Assembly (NCBI GenBank): GCA_023413645.1
Contig: JAEZPN010000103.1
Span: 1 to 21,401, forward strand
DNA: 21,401 nucleotides
Source of the DNA: Bacteroidota bacterium
GTDB taxonomy: Bacteria > Bacteroidota > Bacteroidia > Bacteroidales > Rikenellaceae
Direction of reading: 5' to 3'
Of this stretch, positions 8,267 through 15,312 are shown in pieces; the first letter of the stretch is position 1; every line of letters starts with the position of its first letter. The notes below the pieces were generated by a model. That model had not been told where the DNA came from and ran no database searches. It saw nothing but the letters and a program-made list of their open reading frames with translations. A program made the translations under genes and the position numbers.

Positions 8267-9511
8267 ATGAATATTATGAAACTAAACAGATTATTTGCAT
8301 TGGTTGCTGTAGCAGTTATGACTGTTGGCTGCTACGAGAAATTTGAGACTGTAGCTCCTCGCCCCGTCTACACCGACGACTCGTTCGAGGCTATGTTCCC
8401 CGATGCTGAGCGCATCACCATCTTGGAGCTTAAGGAGGCCTTTGGCGAGATCTCAAATACAGGTGTTAATAGCGCTTGGAGCAACACAAAGTCCATGCTC
8501 ATTGGCGAGGATATCTTCGTAGGTCGCGATGTATATATCAAGGGTAAGGTTATCTCTAACGACGAGGAGGGTAACATCTACAAGTCGTTGCATATCCAGG
8601 ACCACACAGCCGGTATCGAGCTTAAGTTGAACAATAACGTAGGCATCCGCTATAAGTATGGTTCATGGGTATATGTCCGCCTTACCGATCTCTACTTGGG
8701 TAACTACCGTATGATGCTATCGTTGGGTGCAGCACCCTCTGAGTCGTGGAACAAGGCTGGTGAGCATAAGTTCTATGCAAACTCAAATATTGAGCTCCAG
8801 GAGGTCATCGACCGCTACGTTTTCGCTGGCGAGCAGGATGTGCTCAATGTAGGCACTTATGACGAGTGGTTGGCAGATCCATATTCAGTGGATATCATCA
8901 CCGTAACTCCCGAGAACTACGAGACTGTATTCCCTAATAGCAAGCAGCGCGAGAGGATGTTCGGTCGCTTGATTCGCTTCGAGGACCTCGAGTGCCACTA
9001 TGCTGGTGTACCTAACCAGGATGGCGTTACTAACCCCGGTTTGAAGAGCGGTTCTTTCGAGAATATCTACCCAAGCTGGTTATATACAGACCCTCGTCCT
9101 ACGGTATCAAAACCATGGTATCAGTGGGCTTTCAAGGAGGAGATTACTGGCCGTAGCCTCTATGGCTCTGTATGCTTCACCTACAACCCCGAGGCAACCG
9201 TTTGCTCTGCTAACGGCGTATATGCTTTGCGTACCAGTGGTTACTCGCGCTTCGCACGCCGCAACGTATGTAAGGATGGCGAGAAGGCTACAATCACAGC
9301 AATCTATGGTATCTACGCTCAGAGATCTGACTATAAGGGTAATGCCGACGACTACGCATCATATCAGTTGACTATAAGCAGCTTCTCTGATATGGAGTTT
9401 GAGAATGGCGAGGCAGCGTTCTTGACAGACGAGCAGGTTGCAGCTATGACGACTGAGGATATGAAGACCGTGCCTTGGATTGACGAGGAGGGCGAGTCGG
9501 AGTATAACTAA
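8267..9511 (+). CDS. DUF5689-type OB-fold lipoprotein, candidate receptor partner
   Basis: Predicted outer-membrane lipoprotein of 414 residues with a signal ending TVGC (Cys22). A second ATG at 8276 would give a more standard signal with Cys19, so the true start is uncertain by three codons. A helix-containing lead (ITILELKEAF) is followed by an OB-fold-like core at about residues 82-150, with VYIKGKVISNDEEGN, SLHIQDHTAGIELKL and YGSWVYVRL. This matches DUF5689, which is related to nucleic-acid-binding OB domains. The C-terminal half, with WYQWAFKEEITGRSLYGSV, looks like a second beta-rich domain. It directly follows the TonB receptor with an 11-bp gap, where SusD normally sits, so it probably caps or feeds the receptor. 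The terminator at 9531 ends the operon after it. Confidence 0.82.
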   Translation: MNIMKLNRLFALVAVAVMTVGCYEKFETVAPRPVYTDDSFEAMFPDAERITILELKEAFGEISNTGVNSAWSNTKSMLIGEDIFVGRDVYIKGKVISNDEEGNIYKSLHIQDHTAGIELKLNNNVGIRYKYGSWVYVRLTDLYLGNYRMMLSLGAAPSESWNKAGEHKFYANSNIELQEVIDRYVFAGEQDVLNVGTYDEWLADPYSVDIITVTPENYETVFPNSKQRERMFGRLIRFEDLECHYAGVPNQDGVTNPGLKSGSFENIYPSWLYTDPRPTVSKPWYQWAFKEEITGRSLYGSVCFTYNPEATVCSANGVYALRTSGYSRFARRNVCKDGEKATITAIYGIYAQRSDYKGNADDYASYQLTISSFSDMEFENGEAAFLTDEQVAAMTTEDMKTVPWIDEEGESEYN

Positions 9512-9530
9512 TCAGAACTCAACAACAAAG

Positions 9531-9562
9531 AAACGGATGGGCTTATGGCTCATCCGTTTTTT
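9531..9562 (+). terminator. Rho-independent terminator of the nuclease-receptor operon
   Basis: AAACGGATG (9531-9539) pairs with CATCCGTTT (9551-9559) as a nine-base stem around an 11-base loop, followed by a T-tract at 9557-9562. It starts 19 bp after the stop codon of the OB-fold lipoprotein. Confidence 0.85.
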
Positions 9563-9987
9563 GATAGGGTAGCGGGAATAGGTTAGTAGATGTTATTATT
9601 TATATCCAAAATAAAGCGCGATTAAAGTGTCAAAGGATCGTTGTCGAAGAAAAATATGGGTTAGAATTTTATCCACTCCTGGTAATACAAAATTATAAAG
9701 GTGTTTTACAGGATTAAGGTAGATAATTATGAACGCAAGGCCGAAGTGCAACGTCCGATGGATTATCAGGATTTATGATAACAATGACTCAATATCCTTA
9801 TCAGCATAGAACCTCTTTATATCTATGATCAACGAAGTGAAATCTCAAACCGTAATGAAGCAACTCGCTCCCTCAATTATTTCACCCAATTAGTATACCC
9901 AGTTTAACATAATGTAAATATTACGACACAATAATAAATAAAGATACACGTTACTATATAATAAGGTGCAAACCTAATTTTTAGACT
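9563..9987. other. AT-rich intergenic region with possible decayed coding sequence
   Basis: No intact gene was found over this stretch of about 425 bp. It is more AT-rich than its surroundings. At about 9683-9778 one plus-strand frame reads like protein (IKVFYRIKVDNYERKAEVQ and onward to MDYQDL, then stop). A shifted frame continues YDNNDSISLSA, stop, then MINEVKSQTVMKQLAPS up to 9893. This could be a gene remnant broken by a frameshift and stops, or chance. I do not recognise a family. No clear TAnnTTTG box for the downstream gene was found on the plus strand. Confidence 0.3.
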
Positions 9988-10476
9988 ATGGATTTAACAC
10001 TATCGATTATAGCTCTTATATTGGGCATCATTGGACTTGCGGGTGTATTTATTACAGGATTGCCCGGAACAGTATTCTCTTACGCTGGTCTCGTCTGTGT
10101 ATACTTCAACAGCAACTCAACAATCTCCACACTTCAATTAATCATCTGTGGCATACTCTCGGTTGTCGTATTGGTTTTGGATTATATACTTCCAGGATAT
10201 TTTAGTAAACTCTTCGGAGGAACTAAGTATGGCATTTGGGGTGCAACGATTGGCACCTTCATAGGACTATTCTACGGATTCTGGGGCATCATACTTGGCC
10301 CATTTATAGGTGCAGTAATCGGAGAACTTATTGGAGACAAGATAAAGTTTTGGCAAGCTGTAAAGGTTGGTTTTGGCTCGATGTTGGCATTCTTTACAAC
10401 AACTGGCATCAAGCTTATTATCGGTCTATACCTATTTTATTATATAGTGAAGGAGCTTATCCTTGTGATATTCTAA
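9988..10476 (+). CDS. DUF456 family integral membrane protein
   Basis: Small inner-membrane protein of 162 residues, almost entirely hydrophobic, with about four to five membrane segments. The glycine-rich motif GATIGTFIG and the following GPFIGAVIGELIGD (about residues 85-116) is the hallmark of DUF456 proteins; the N-terminal GLAGVFITGLPGT also fits. Function is unknown in the family. Codon use differs from neighbours: about ten of 24 glycines use GGA, which is rare in the adjacent operons, and it follows an AT-rich stretch without genes. It ends 12 bp from the convergent dipeptidase gene with no visible terminator between them, so the transcripts may overlap at their 3' ends. It appears to be a stand-alone gene. 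Confidence 0.85.
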   Translation: MDLTLSIIALILGIIGLAGVFITGLPGTVFSYAGLVCVYFNSNSTISTLQLIICGILSVVVLVLDYILPGYFSKLFGGTKYGIWGATIGTFIGLFYGFWGIILGPFIGAVIGELIGDKIKFWQAVKVGFGSMLAFFTTTGIKLIIGLYLFYYIVKELILVIF

Positions 10477-10488
10477 TGGTATATTATG

Positions 10489-11205
10489 TTAAAAATCAAG
10501 GAGTTTATACTTGTTTCGTGTAGCAGTAATTGATATAATCTCTTCGTAGTGCCACCACTCACGGCGATATGGGTATAGACCCGCCTCGTGCATAATCTCA
10601 ACAAGCATAATGCGGTTTGCAGCAGCCTCATAGCTTATTAAACCACGCTTTGCAAGGCTATTGATATAGTCTGTGTAGACATTCACTGTGCGTGTAGATG
10701 GGTCGGAATTATCGGGCGTACCCTTAACTGAAGCAGCTGCTGTCAAGTTATCAAAATCAGTGCCCATATCTAAGGGTATTCCATCGTTTGTTGCTATTGT
10801 AAGGTCAACGGCCACGCCGTAGTTATGTCGTCCACCGAGCGTGCCATCAGCGACGAAATTTTCGAACTCTGTGCCCTCTACACACTTGCGCATAGCACGC
10901 TGAACGCTTATGGGACGCGCAGCATCGTATATTAGAAGAGTGTACTCTGGGTGGCGAAGTATTAGAATCTGCTGAGCGCGCACTACCCTCTTAGCGAACT
11001 CTCGTTCGAGGTATGCCCTCTCGAGATCGCCATACATATCTATACCCACAAAGTTATCCGTTGTAGAGTACTTAAGGTCTACGAGGATGTTGCTATCAAG
11101 CTCGCGCACATCAACGAGTTTATACTCCTGCATCTTTGCATCGAAGTTCTCGGGAGACTGCTGGAGTGGCAAAGTAAGTAATATCGAAATTAAAAGTTGA
11201 ATCAT
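10489..11205 (-). CDS. VanX/DdpX-like D-alanyl-D-alanine dipeptidase (peptidase M15)
   Basis: Zinc peptidase of 238 residues expected to cleave D-Ala-D-Ala or related cell-wall dipeptides. A hydrophobic N-terminus (MIQLLISILLTLPLQQ) suggests export to the periplasm. Motifs: LLIYDAARP with Arg97, the position of the substrate-binding arginine in VanX; GGRHNYGVAVDLT with zinc ligands His127 and Asp134 (HxxGxAxD); and REWWHYE with catalytic Glu216 and zinc ligand His219 (ExxH). The set is complete, so the enzyme should be active. No vanH, vanA or vanS-like gene is nearby, so a role in peptidoglycan turnover or dipeptide scavenging is more likely than glycopeptide resistance. It is transcribed divergently from a BACON lipoprotein with only 76 bp between the start codons. 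Confidence 0.9.
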   Translation of the reverse strand: MIQLLISILLTLPLQQSPENFDAKMQEYKLVDVRELDSNILVDLKYSTTDNFVGIDMYGDLERAYLEREFAKRVVRAQQILILRHPEYTLLIYDAARPISVQRAMRKCVEGTEFENFVADGTLGGRHNYGVAVDLTIATNDGIPLDMGTDFDNLTAAASVKGTPDNSDPSTRTVNVYTDYINSLAKRGLISYEAAANRIMLVEIMHEAGLYPYRREWWHYEEIISITATRNKYKLLDF

Positions 11206-11220
11206 AGCTAATATTTTCTA

Positions 11221-11228
11221 CAAATATA
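11221..11228 (-). promoter_or_regulatory. -7 box for the M15 dipeptidase
   Basis: On the minus strand this reads TATATTTG, an exact match to the Bacteroidota TAnnTTTG -7 consensus. It lies about 16 bp before the dipeptidase start, so the leader would be very short. The -33 element is weak; a TTTA-like stretch is present near 11252-11258. Confidence 0.55.
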
Positions 11229-11239
11229 CAAAAAAACGC

Positions 11240-11247
11240 TATATTTG
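11240..11247 (+). promoter_or_regulatory. -7 box for the BACON lipoprotein
   Basis: TATATTTG matches TAnnTTTG exactly, 34 bp before the ATG at 11282. A T-rich ATTTTC near 11212-11217 is at roughly -33 spacing. With the minus-strand box at 11221-11228 it forms a perfect 8-bp inverted repeat with an 11-bp spacer, so the two promoters overlap. Confidence 0.6.
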
Positions 11248-11281
11248 CACCATAAACGAACTAAACTAAATTGTAAACATA

Positions 11282-12103
11282 ATGAAAAAGTTTTTCTTCC
11301 TTTGTAGTATCGTTGCTACCCTACTCGTAGCGTGTGAGCCTATCACAAATGATACAAACACTACTGAGCGCTCATTCACCGTTACATCGAAGCATGAGAT
11401 ATCTATAGGTTCGGGTTCGACAATGGCAATGATCTTGTACACCATTGAGAATCCCGTAGTAGGTCTTACTATCGAGGCTACATCAAACGTTGAGTGGATC
11501 AACTCGTTCGACTACTCACAGATGGGTAAAATCACCTACAAAGTAGATGCTAACACCACATACAATGAGCGCGTTGGTGTTATTACCGTTGCCTACAACG
11601 ACTACAGCGTAGATATCACCATTACACAGGCGGGTAAGGATCGTCCCGAGGAGGTGGTAATGGATGTACCATACGCACTCGGCCACTACTTCGGCGACTA
11701 TGCAGGCATGAACTATAACTACTATCTCGTGTTGTCAACAAGCGACTACGATGCTAATGGTTCGTTCTATGCTCCAGGCAAGAAGTTCTTCCTCGACATC
11801 TATGCTGCAGAGCGTCCAGCAGACTACAACCACATCAAAATCCCCAATGGTGTATACACCTTCAACCTTAACAACGATGGCAAGGCGGGTACATTCTTGG
11901 ATTCGTTCAGCATCTACAAGGAGTATGATATAGACGGTGTGGAGATTGCCGAGCACCCATTTGAGGAGGGTACACTCACCGTTACTGACGACATGCTCAA
12001 GCTCGAGGTGATGTTTGAGAATGAGGCTGATTTGTATGTTGTGACATACGAGGGAGACTACTCTATGATGGATAAGCGCAGCGAGTCAGGTGCTATCTAT
12101 TAA
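11282..12103 (+). CDS. BACON-domain lipoprotein
   Basis: Predicted lipoprotein of 273 residues; function not recognised. The signal MKKFFFLCSIVATLLVAC has a good lipobox (LVAC, Cys18). Residues about 30-118 form a BACON-like Ig domain, recognisable from IEATSNVEWINSF and the closing VDITITQAGKD. The C-terminal part (about 125-273) is beta-rich with many Tyr, Asp and Asn (YALGHYFGDYAGMNYNYYLV; IPNGVYTFNL) and has no catalytic motif that I can identify. BACON domains in this phylum are usually adhesion or mucin/glycan-binding spacers. The gene has its own consensus promoter and a terminator after it, so it is monocistronic. It lies divergent from the dipeptidase. Confidence 0.85.
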   Translation: MKKFFFLCSIVATLLVACEPITNDTNTTERSFTVTSKHEISIGSGSTMAMILYTIENPVVGLTIEATSNVEWINSFDYSQMGKITYKVDANTTYNERVGVITVAYNDYSVDITITQAGKDRPEEVVMDVPYALGHYFGDYAGMNYNYYLVLSTSDYDANGSFYAPGKKFFLDIYAAERPADYNHIKIPNGVYTFNLNNDGKAGTFLDSFSIYKEYDIDGVEIAEHPFEEGTLTVTDDMLKLEVMFENEADLYVVTYEGDYSMMDKRSESGAIY

Positions 12104-12122
12104 TCGTTATTGATACATATAA

Positions 12123-12156
12123 ATTGAGGGGTTGTCCACTTGGATAACCCCTCAAT
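12123..12156. terminator. Bidirectional terminator between convergent genes
   Basis: ATTGAGGGGTT (12123-12133) pairs perfectly with AACCCCTCAAT (12146-12156), an 11-bp stem, with an inner TCC/GGA extension. T-rich sequence flanks it on both strands. It lies between the stop of the BACON lipoprotein and the end of the convergent LuxR-type gene, so it probably serves both. Confidence 0.8.
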
Positions 12157-12177
12157 CTATTTTGTAGGTATAGAGTT

Positions 12178-12786
12178 CTAAATATCTGACAACGAGACGA
12201 TGTTGTTGAGCACAGCATATATTGTCAAGCGACCCAACGAGCGTGTCTTAAGCTTCTCGGAGATGTTGTTACGATGGAAGATGACCGTCGTAAGCGAGAT
12301 GTTGAGTTTGTCGGCAATCTCCTTGTTGATGTAACCCTGAACGAGCAGTGCCAAGACCTCCTTCTCGCGCTGCGATAGGAGTGCCACCTCCGAAGAGTTG
12401 TCACTCGCTACCCTACCCTTATGCTCCACCTCGTGTGGATGACGACCCGACGGGTGTCCCGCCTGGTGGATATGGAGTATTTGACGCACAATGGCCGACT
12501 CCGAAGCTGTGGCATCTATCGTGCGTATGCCCGCCTGGGTGAAGGGTGTATTATCACCCTCGGTAATTACCATTGTACGCTTAAGCATCGGGCGGAACAT
12601 CTCCATATTTGCAAAGATCACCTTTGCCGAAACAAAGAAGTGTGCGACATGAGGTGCTGCGGCATTAAATTCCTCGACATTGTGGTAGCAGACAACATCG
12701 ATACCGGGCGTGATGTCCGAGAGGAGACTACGAAGCGTCATAGCCTCCAGTGTATTCTCTGATATGATTGCTATCTGCGGTACCAT
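12178..12786 (-). CDS. LuxR-family transcription factor with degenerate receiver domain
   Basis: DNA-binding regulator of 202 residues. The C-terminal GerE/LuxR helix-turn-helix is clear at residues about 136-196: LSQREKEVLALLVQGYINKE, then IADKLNISLTTVIFHRNNI and SEKLKTRSL. The N-terminal 110 residues have the alternating layout of a response-regulator receiver (VPQIAIISENTLEAMTLRSL) but lack the acidic pair after strand 1. No Asp is seen at the expected phospho-acceptor site; the segment reads HFFVSAKVIFANM. Phosphorylation is therefore unlikely and activity may be set by a ligand, a partner or expression level. A His-rich linker (HIHQAGHPSGRHPHEVEHK, residues 105-123) could bind metal or haem. 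It is the last gene of a three-gene operon, eight bases after manA. Its targets are unknown. Confidence 0.85.
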   Translation of the reverse strand: MVPQIAIISENTLEAMTLRSLLSDITPGIDVVCYHNVEEFNAAAPHVAHFFVSAKVIFANMEMFRPMLKRTMVITEGDNTPFTQAGIRTIDATASESAIVRQILHIHQAGHPSGRHPHEVEHKGRVASDNSSEVALLSQREKEVLALLVQGYINKEIADKLNISLTTVIFHRNNISEKLKTRSLGRLTIYAVLNNIVSLSDI

Positions 12787-12794
12787 AACGCTTA

Positions 12795-13781
12795 TTATTC
12801 GCCGATATATACCTCCATTACACGGCCTGAACCCTCGATGCGAATGTCACTCATTTCGGCAGGAATAAGCACAACCTCACCCTCCTTGAGTGTCTCAGCA
12901 ACACCCTCAGCAACGATGTTCATATCACCCTTGATAGCGATATAGATAACGAACGAGTCGAGCATTGCGCGGTCGATTTCCTTCTCACCTGCAACATCGT
13001 GCATGGTCATTGTAAAGTATGGAGACTCAATGACTTTAGCCTCGCCACCTGAAGCGAGATCGTAGCGACGGTGGAGCAACTCTGCATCTGCCTCGAAGTC
13101 GATAGCGTCTACTGCCAATGCAGTGTGCAACTCGCGACCCTTACCCTCAGCATCCACTCTATCCCAGTCGTAGATGCGGTAGGTAACATCGGATGTCTGC
13201 TGCACCTCAACAACCTCGATGCCTGCACCGAGAGCGTGCACCGTACCTGCGGGAATGAAGAATACATCGCCAGGGTGTACCTCCACGCGGTTGAGAAGTG
13301 GCTCGAGGCGCGACTCTGCAACTGCTGCGATATACTCCTCGCGTGTGATATTGAGGTCCTTGAAACCAAGGTATATTGCAGCACCTGGCTTGCAGTCTAC
13401 AACATACCACGCCTCAGTCTTACCAAAGCTATTATGGCGCTCCTCAGCGAGTTCATCGTTGGGGTGTACCTGCACCGAGAGTTTGTCGCTACAGTCAAGA
13501 TACTTAATCAAGAGGGGAAACTCCTCGCCATAACGCTCGAAGTTCTCCTCACCGATAAGCTCACCCATATAGACCTCGATAATCTCATTGAGGTTGTTGC
13601 CCTTGAGCATGCCGTTGGCTACGACAGATATATCGCCCTTTACAGATGAGAGGTCCCAGCTCTCGCCATAGAGTTTATCCTTAGCGAGGCGCGATGCGGC
13701 ACTACCCTTCTTCTTGAGGATTGCCTGACCACCCCAGATGCGCTCCTTGATACGTGGTTTAAACTTTATTGGATATAACAT
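12795..13781 (-). CDS. manA: Mannose-6-phosphate isomerase, class I (cupin)
   Basis: Zinc enzyme interconverting mannose-6-phosphate and fructose-6-phosphate, supplying mannose for GDP-sugars or feeding mannose into glycolysis. The protein is 328 residues, the usual size of short class I enzymes. Zinc ligands are visible: SVQVHPND (Gln104, His106), KTEAWY (Glu123) and AGTVHALG (His182). The IKERIWGG start and TYRIYDWDR with Arg202 are also characteristic. It sits in the middle of a minus-strand operon, 23 bp after the cysteate-synthase-like gene and 8 bp before the LuxR-type regulator. No other mannose gene is nearby, so the operon link is by co-regulation and not by an obvious shared pathway. 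Confidence 0.95.
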   Translation of the reverse strand: MLYPIKFKPRIKERIWGGQAILKKKGSAASRLAKDKLYGESWDLSSVKGDISVVANGMLKGNNLNEIIEVYMGELIGEENFERYGEEFPLLIKYLDCSDKLSVQVHPNDELAEERHNSFGKTEAWYVVDCKPGAAIYLGFKDLNITREEYIAAVAESRLEPLLNRVEVHPGDVFFIPAGTVHALGAGIEVVEVQQTSDVTYRIYDWDRVDAEGKGRELHTALAVDAIDFEADAELLHRRYDLASGGEAKVIESPYFTMTMHDVAGEKEIDRAMLDSFVIYIAIKGDMNIVAEGVAETLKEGEVVLIPAEMSDIRIEGSGRVMEVYIGE

Positions 13782-13789
13782 AGTTTCAA

Positions 13790-13810
13790 AAGTTTAGAAG
13801 AAGTTTAGAA
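13790..13810. repeat. Short direct repeat across a stop codon
   Basis: AAGTTTAGAA occurs at 13790-13799 and again at 13801-13810, one base apart. The second copy contains the stop codon of the upstream minus-strand gene (13805-13807). It is probably a small replication-slippage duplication in the 23-bp gap before manA. Confidence 0.6.
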
Positions 13811-15094
13811 AAGTGTTTCAACGTACTCTACAACCTCATCAATAGTAGCTGTGAGAGGGAATACCTTGCTTGGTTTGAGGTACCACAACTCGCGGCCCTT
13901 CTTTGCTGCCTCCTCGCCTGCACCAGTGATATTAAGCATGATGCAAGCATCCTTCTTAATCTCGCCAGCCTCGACCATCTTGATAAGCGAAGCTGTTGCT
14001 ACGCCAGCTGCGGGGTTGATGTCGATGCCCTCGAACTCCTTGAAGAGCTTACATGCGCGCTTCGACTGAGCATTTGTAGCAACCATAATATTACCATCGG
14101 TAGCCTTCAAAGCATCGTAGAGACCACCAGCAATTGCATAAGGTGGCTTGCGGTTAGATAGCACCTTAGCGTCGATAAGCTCAGCATCGCGGCGTGCCCT
14201 CTTCACGTCATAGGGTAACATCTCGCGCGACTCGTGGCGCCATGCGTCGTACATAGGCACGAAGGGTGCGTTCTGCGATACGATAAGCTTCATGAGATTA
14301 TTGCCATAGCCGCCATCCTCGATAAGACGGATGTTTGCCTCCCATGCGGCGATAGCACCTGTGCCGCTACCCACTGCCTGGAAGTAGTAATCGGGAATAC
14401 GACCAATGGTAGTTACTGCAGAGAGTGCGGTTGTGCCCATACCATCGCGGCGTGCGATATTCTTTGCGCCACCCTCGGCATAGTATTTTGATGACTTAAG
14501 AGCATAGAGCGAGAGGTTGATAGCATCGAAGTAGTCGCCACCCTTCTCGCATGCGATAAGCTTAACGCAGTCGTTCAAAGGCTCGGTGAACCACAAAGCA
14601 CCGAGGTTATCGTGTGGAACGGCAAGCAACAACTTGATATTGTTCTCTGAACACACCTTAGCGAAGGCACGTGCAGTATTTCCTGCAGATGACACCACCA
14701 AAACACGTTCCTCATCCTCGCGGATACGACCACACACGCTATATGCCTCTGTCTCTTTGAACGAACATGTCGACATGCGTGCACCATGTTTGGGAGAATA
14801 ACCACTGAGTGTAATCCATAGGTTCTCGAGACCAAGGTGCTTAGCTAGAGCTTCGCTCTTGAATGTTACGGGGGCTGATGAACCCTGCAACATACGCTTT
14901 ACGGGGAGCCAGTCGCAGAACTTATAGAGACCATAGCTCTCGGGCTTTACCTCGAGTTTCTTAGCCGCATAGTTTGCGCGCACCAAAGATGGACCTTTGT
15001 ACTCTGCATCATCCAGAATCCAACCTGCGTCATCGAACTCTCGACCAGTTGCAACACAAGTCATCTTGTACTTTGTGGGCTTAAAGTTTTTCAT
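13805..15094 (-). CDS. Cysteate synthase-like PLP enzyme (threonine synthase family)
   Basis: PLP-dependent fold-type II enzyme of 429 residues. Lys113 in TCSFKETEA is the Schiff-base lysine, SSAGNT (135-140) the cofactor-contacting loop, and GSGTG (242-246) the phosphate-binding turn. The N-terminus (MTCVATGREFDD) resembles the metal-knuckle start of archaeal-type threonine synthases but keeps only one Cys. The layout, notably FCDWLPV, APVTFKSEALAKHLGLENLW and LSGYSPKHGA before the lysine, fits my recollection of cysteate synthase, which makes L-cysteate from O-phosphoserine and sulfite, and not the E. coli-type ThrC usual in Bacteroidota. In sulfonolipid-producing members such as Alistipes and Capnocytophaga cysteate is the first committed precursor. 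Threonine synthase remains the alternative. First gene of the operon, with its own promoter. The acyltransferase of the pathway is not in this window. Confidence 0.78.
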   Translation of the reverse strand: MKNFKPTKYKMTCVATGREFDDAGWILDDAEYKGPSLVRANYAAKKLEVKPESYGLYKFCDWLPVKRMLQGSSAPVTFKSEALAKHLGLENLWITLSGYSPKHGARMSTCSFKETEAYSVCGRIREDEERVLVVSSAGNTARAFAKVCSENNIKLLLAVPHDNLGALWFTEPLNDCVKLIACEKGGDYFDAINLSLYALKSSKYYAEGGAKNIARRDGMGTTALSAVTTIGRIPDYYFQAVGSGTGAIAAWEANIRLIEDGGYGNNLMKLIVSQNAPFVPMYDAWRHESREMLPYDVKRARRDAELIDAKVLSNRKPPYAIAGGLYDALKATDGNIMVATNAQSKRACKLFKEFEGIDINPAAGVATASLIKMVEAGEIKKDACIMLNITGAGEEAAKKGRELWYLKPSKVFPLTATIDEVVEYVETLF

Positions 15095-15143
15095 ATCTTG
15101 GTTTTATTATTCGTTTCCACTTAATTCGACATAATTTATCGTG

Positions 15144-15174
15144 CAAATTTACGTTATTTTTTTCAAAGTGTCAA
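15144..15174 (-). promoter_or_regulatory. Promoter of the cysteate synthase-like/manA/luxR operon
   Basis: On the minus strand TAAATTTG at 15144-15151 matches the TAnnTTTG -7 consensus. A TTG at 15172-15174 lies 20 bases upstream, the spacing expected of a -33 element. The leader to the start codon at 15094 would be about 40 bases. Confidence 0.6.
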
Positions 15175-15239
15175 TAAGTATAGTTGCCTATCGAGGAGAG
15201 ATTTTCGAGATTAAAACCTCATTGTTAGAAAAATATTTG

Positions 15240-15247
15240 TATCTTTG
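15240..15247 (+). promoter_or_regulatory. -7 box of the lipoprotein/ABC operon
   Basis: TATCTTTG matches TAnnTTTG, 65 bp before the ATG at 15313. No convincing -33 element was found. It lies in the 218-bp divergent gap with the cysteate synthase-like operon. Confidence 0.5.
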
Positions 15248-15312
15248 TCTTGATTATGCGCTTATGACATATCGACACGAGAGTGAAGTAAACAAAATTA
15301 AATGATATAACT

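Noticed and set aside
9969..9976. CAAACCTA, a minus-strand TAnnTTTG-type box before the DUF456 gene
   Set aside because: No -33 element at the right distance and no recognisable minus-strand gene downstream before the operon terminator.
10489..11205. Vancomycin-resistance cassette suggested by the VanX-like gene
   Set aside because: No VanH, VanA/B ligase or VanRS genes nearby; chromosomal VanX/DdpX homologues are common in peptidoglycan turnover.
13071..13649. Plus-strand open frame of 192 codons opposite manA
   Set aside because: It lies wholly antisense to a well-supported ManA with all zinc ligands, its translation shows no family motif, and long antisense frames are expected from the codon bias here.
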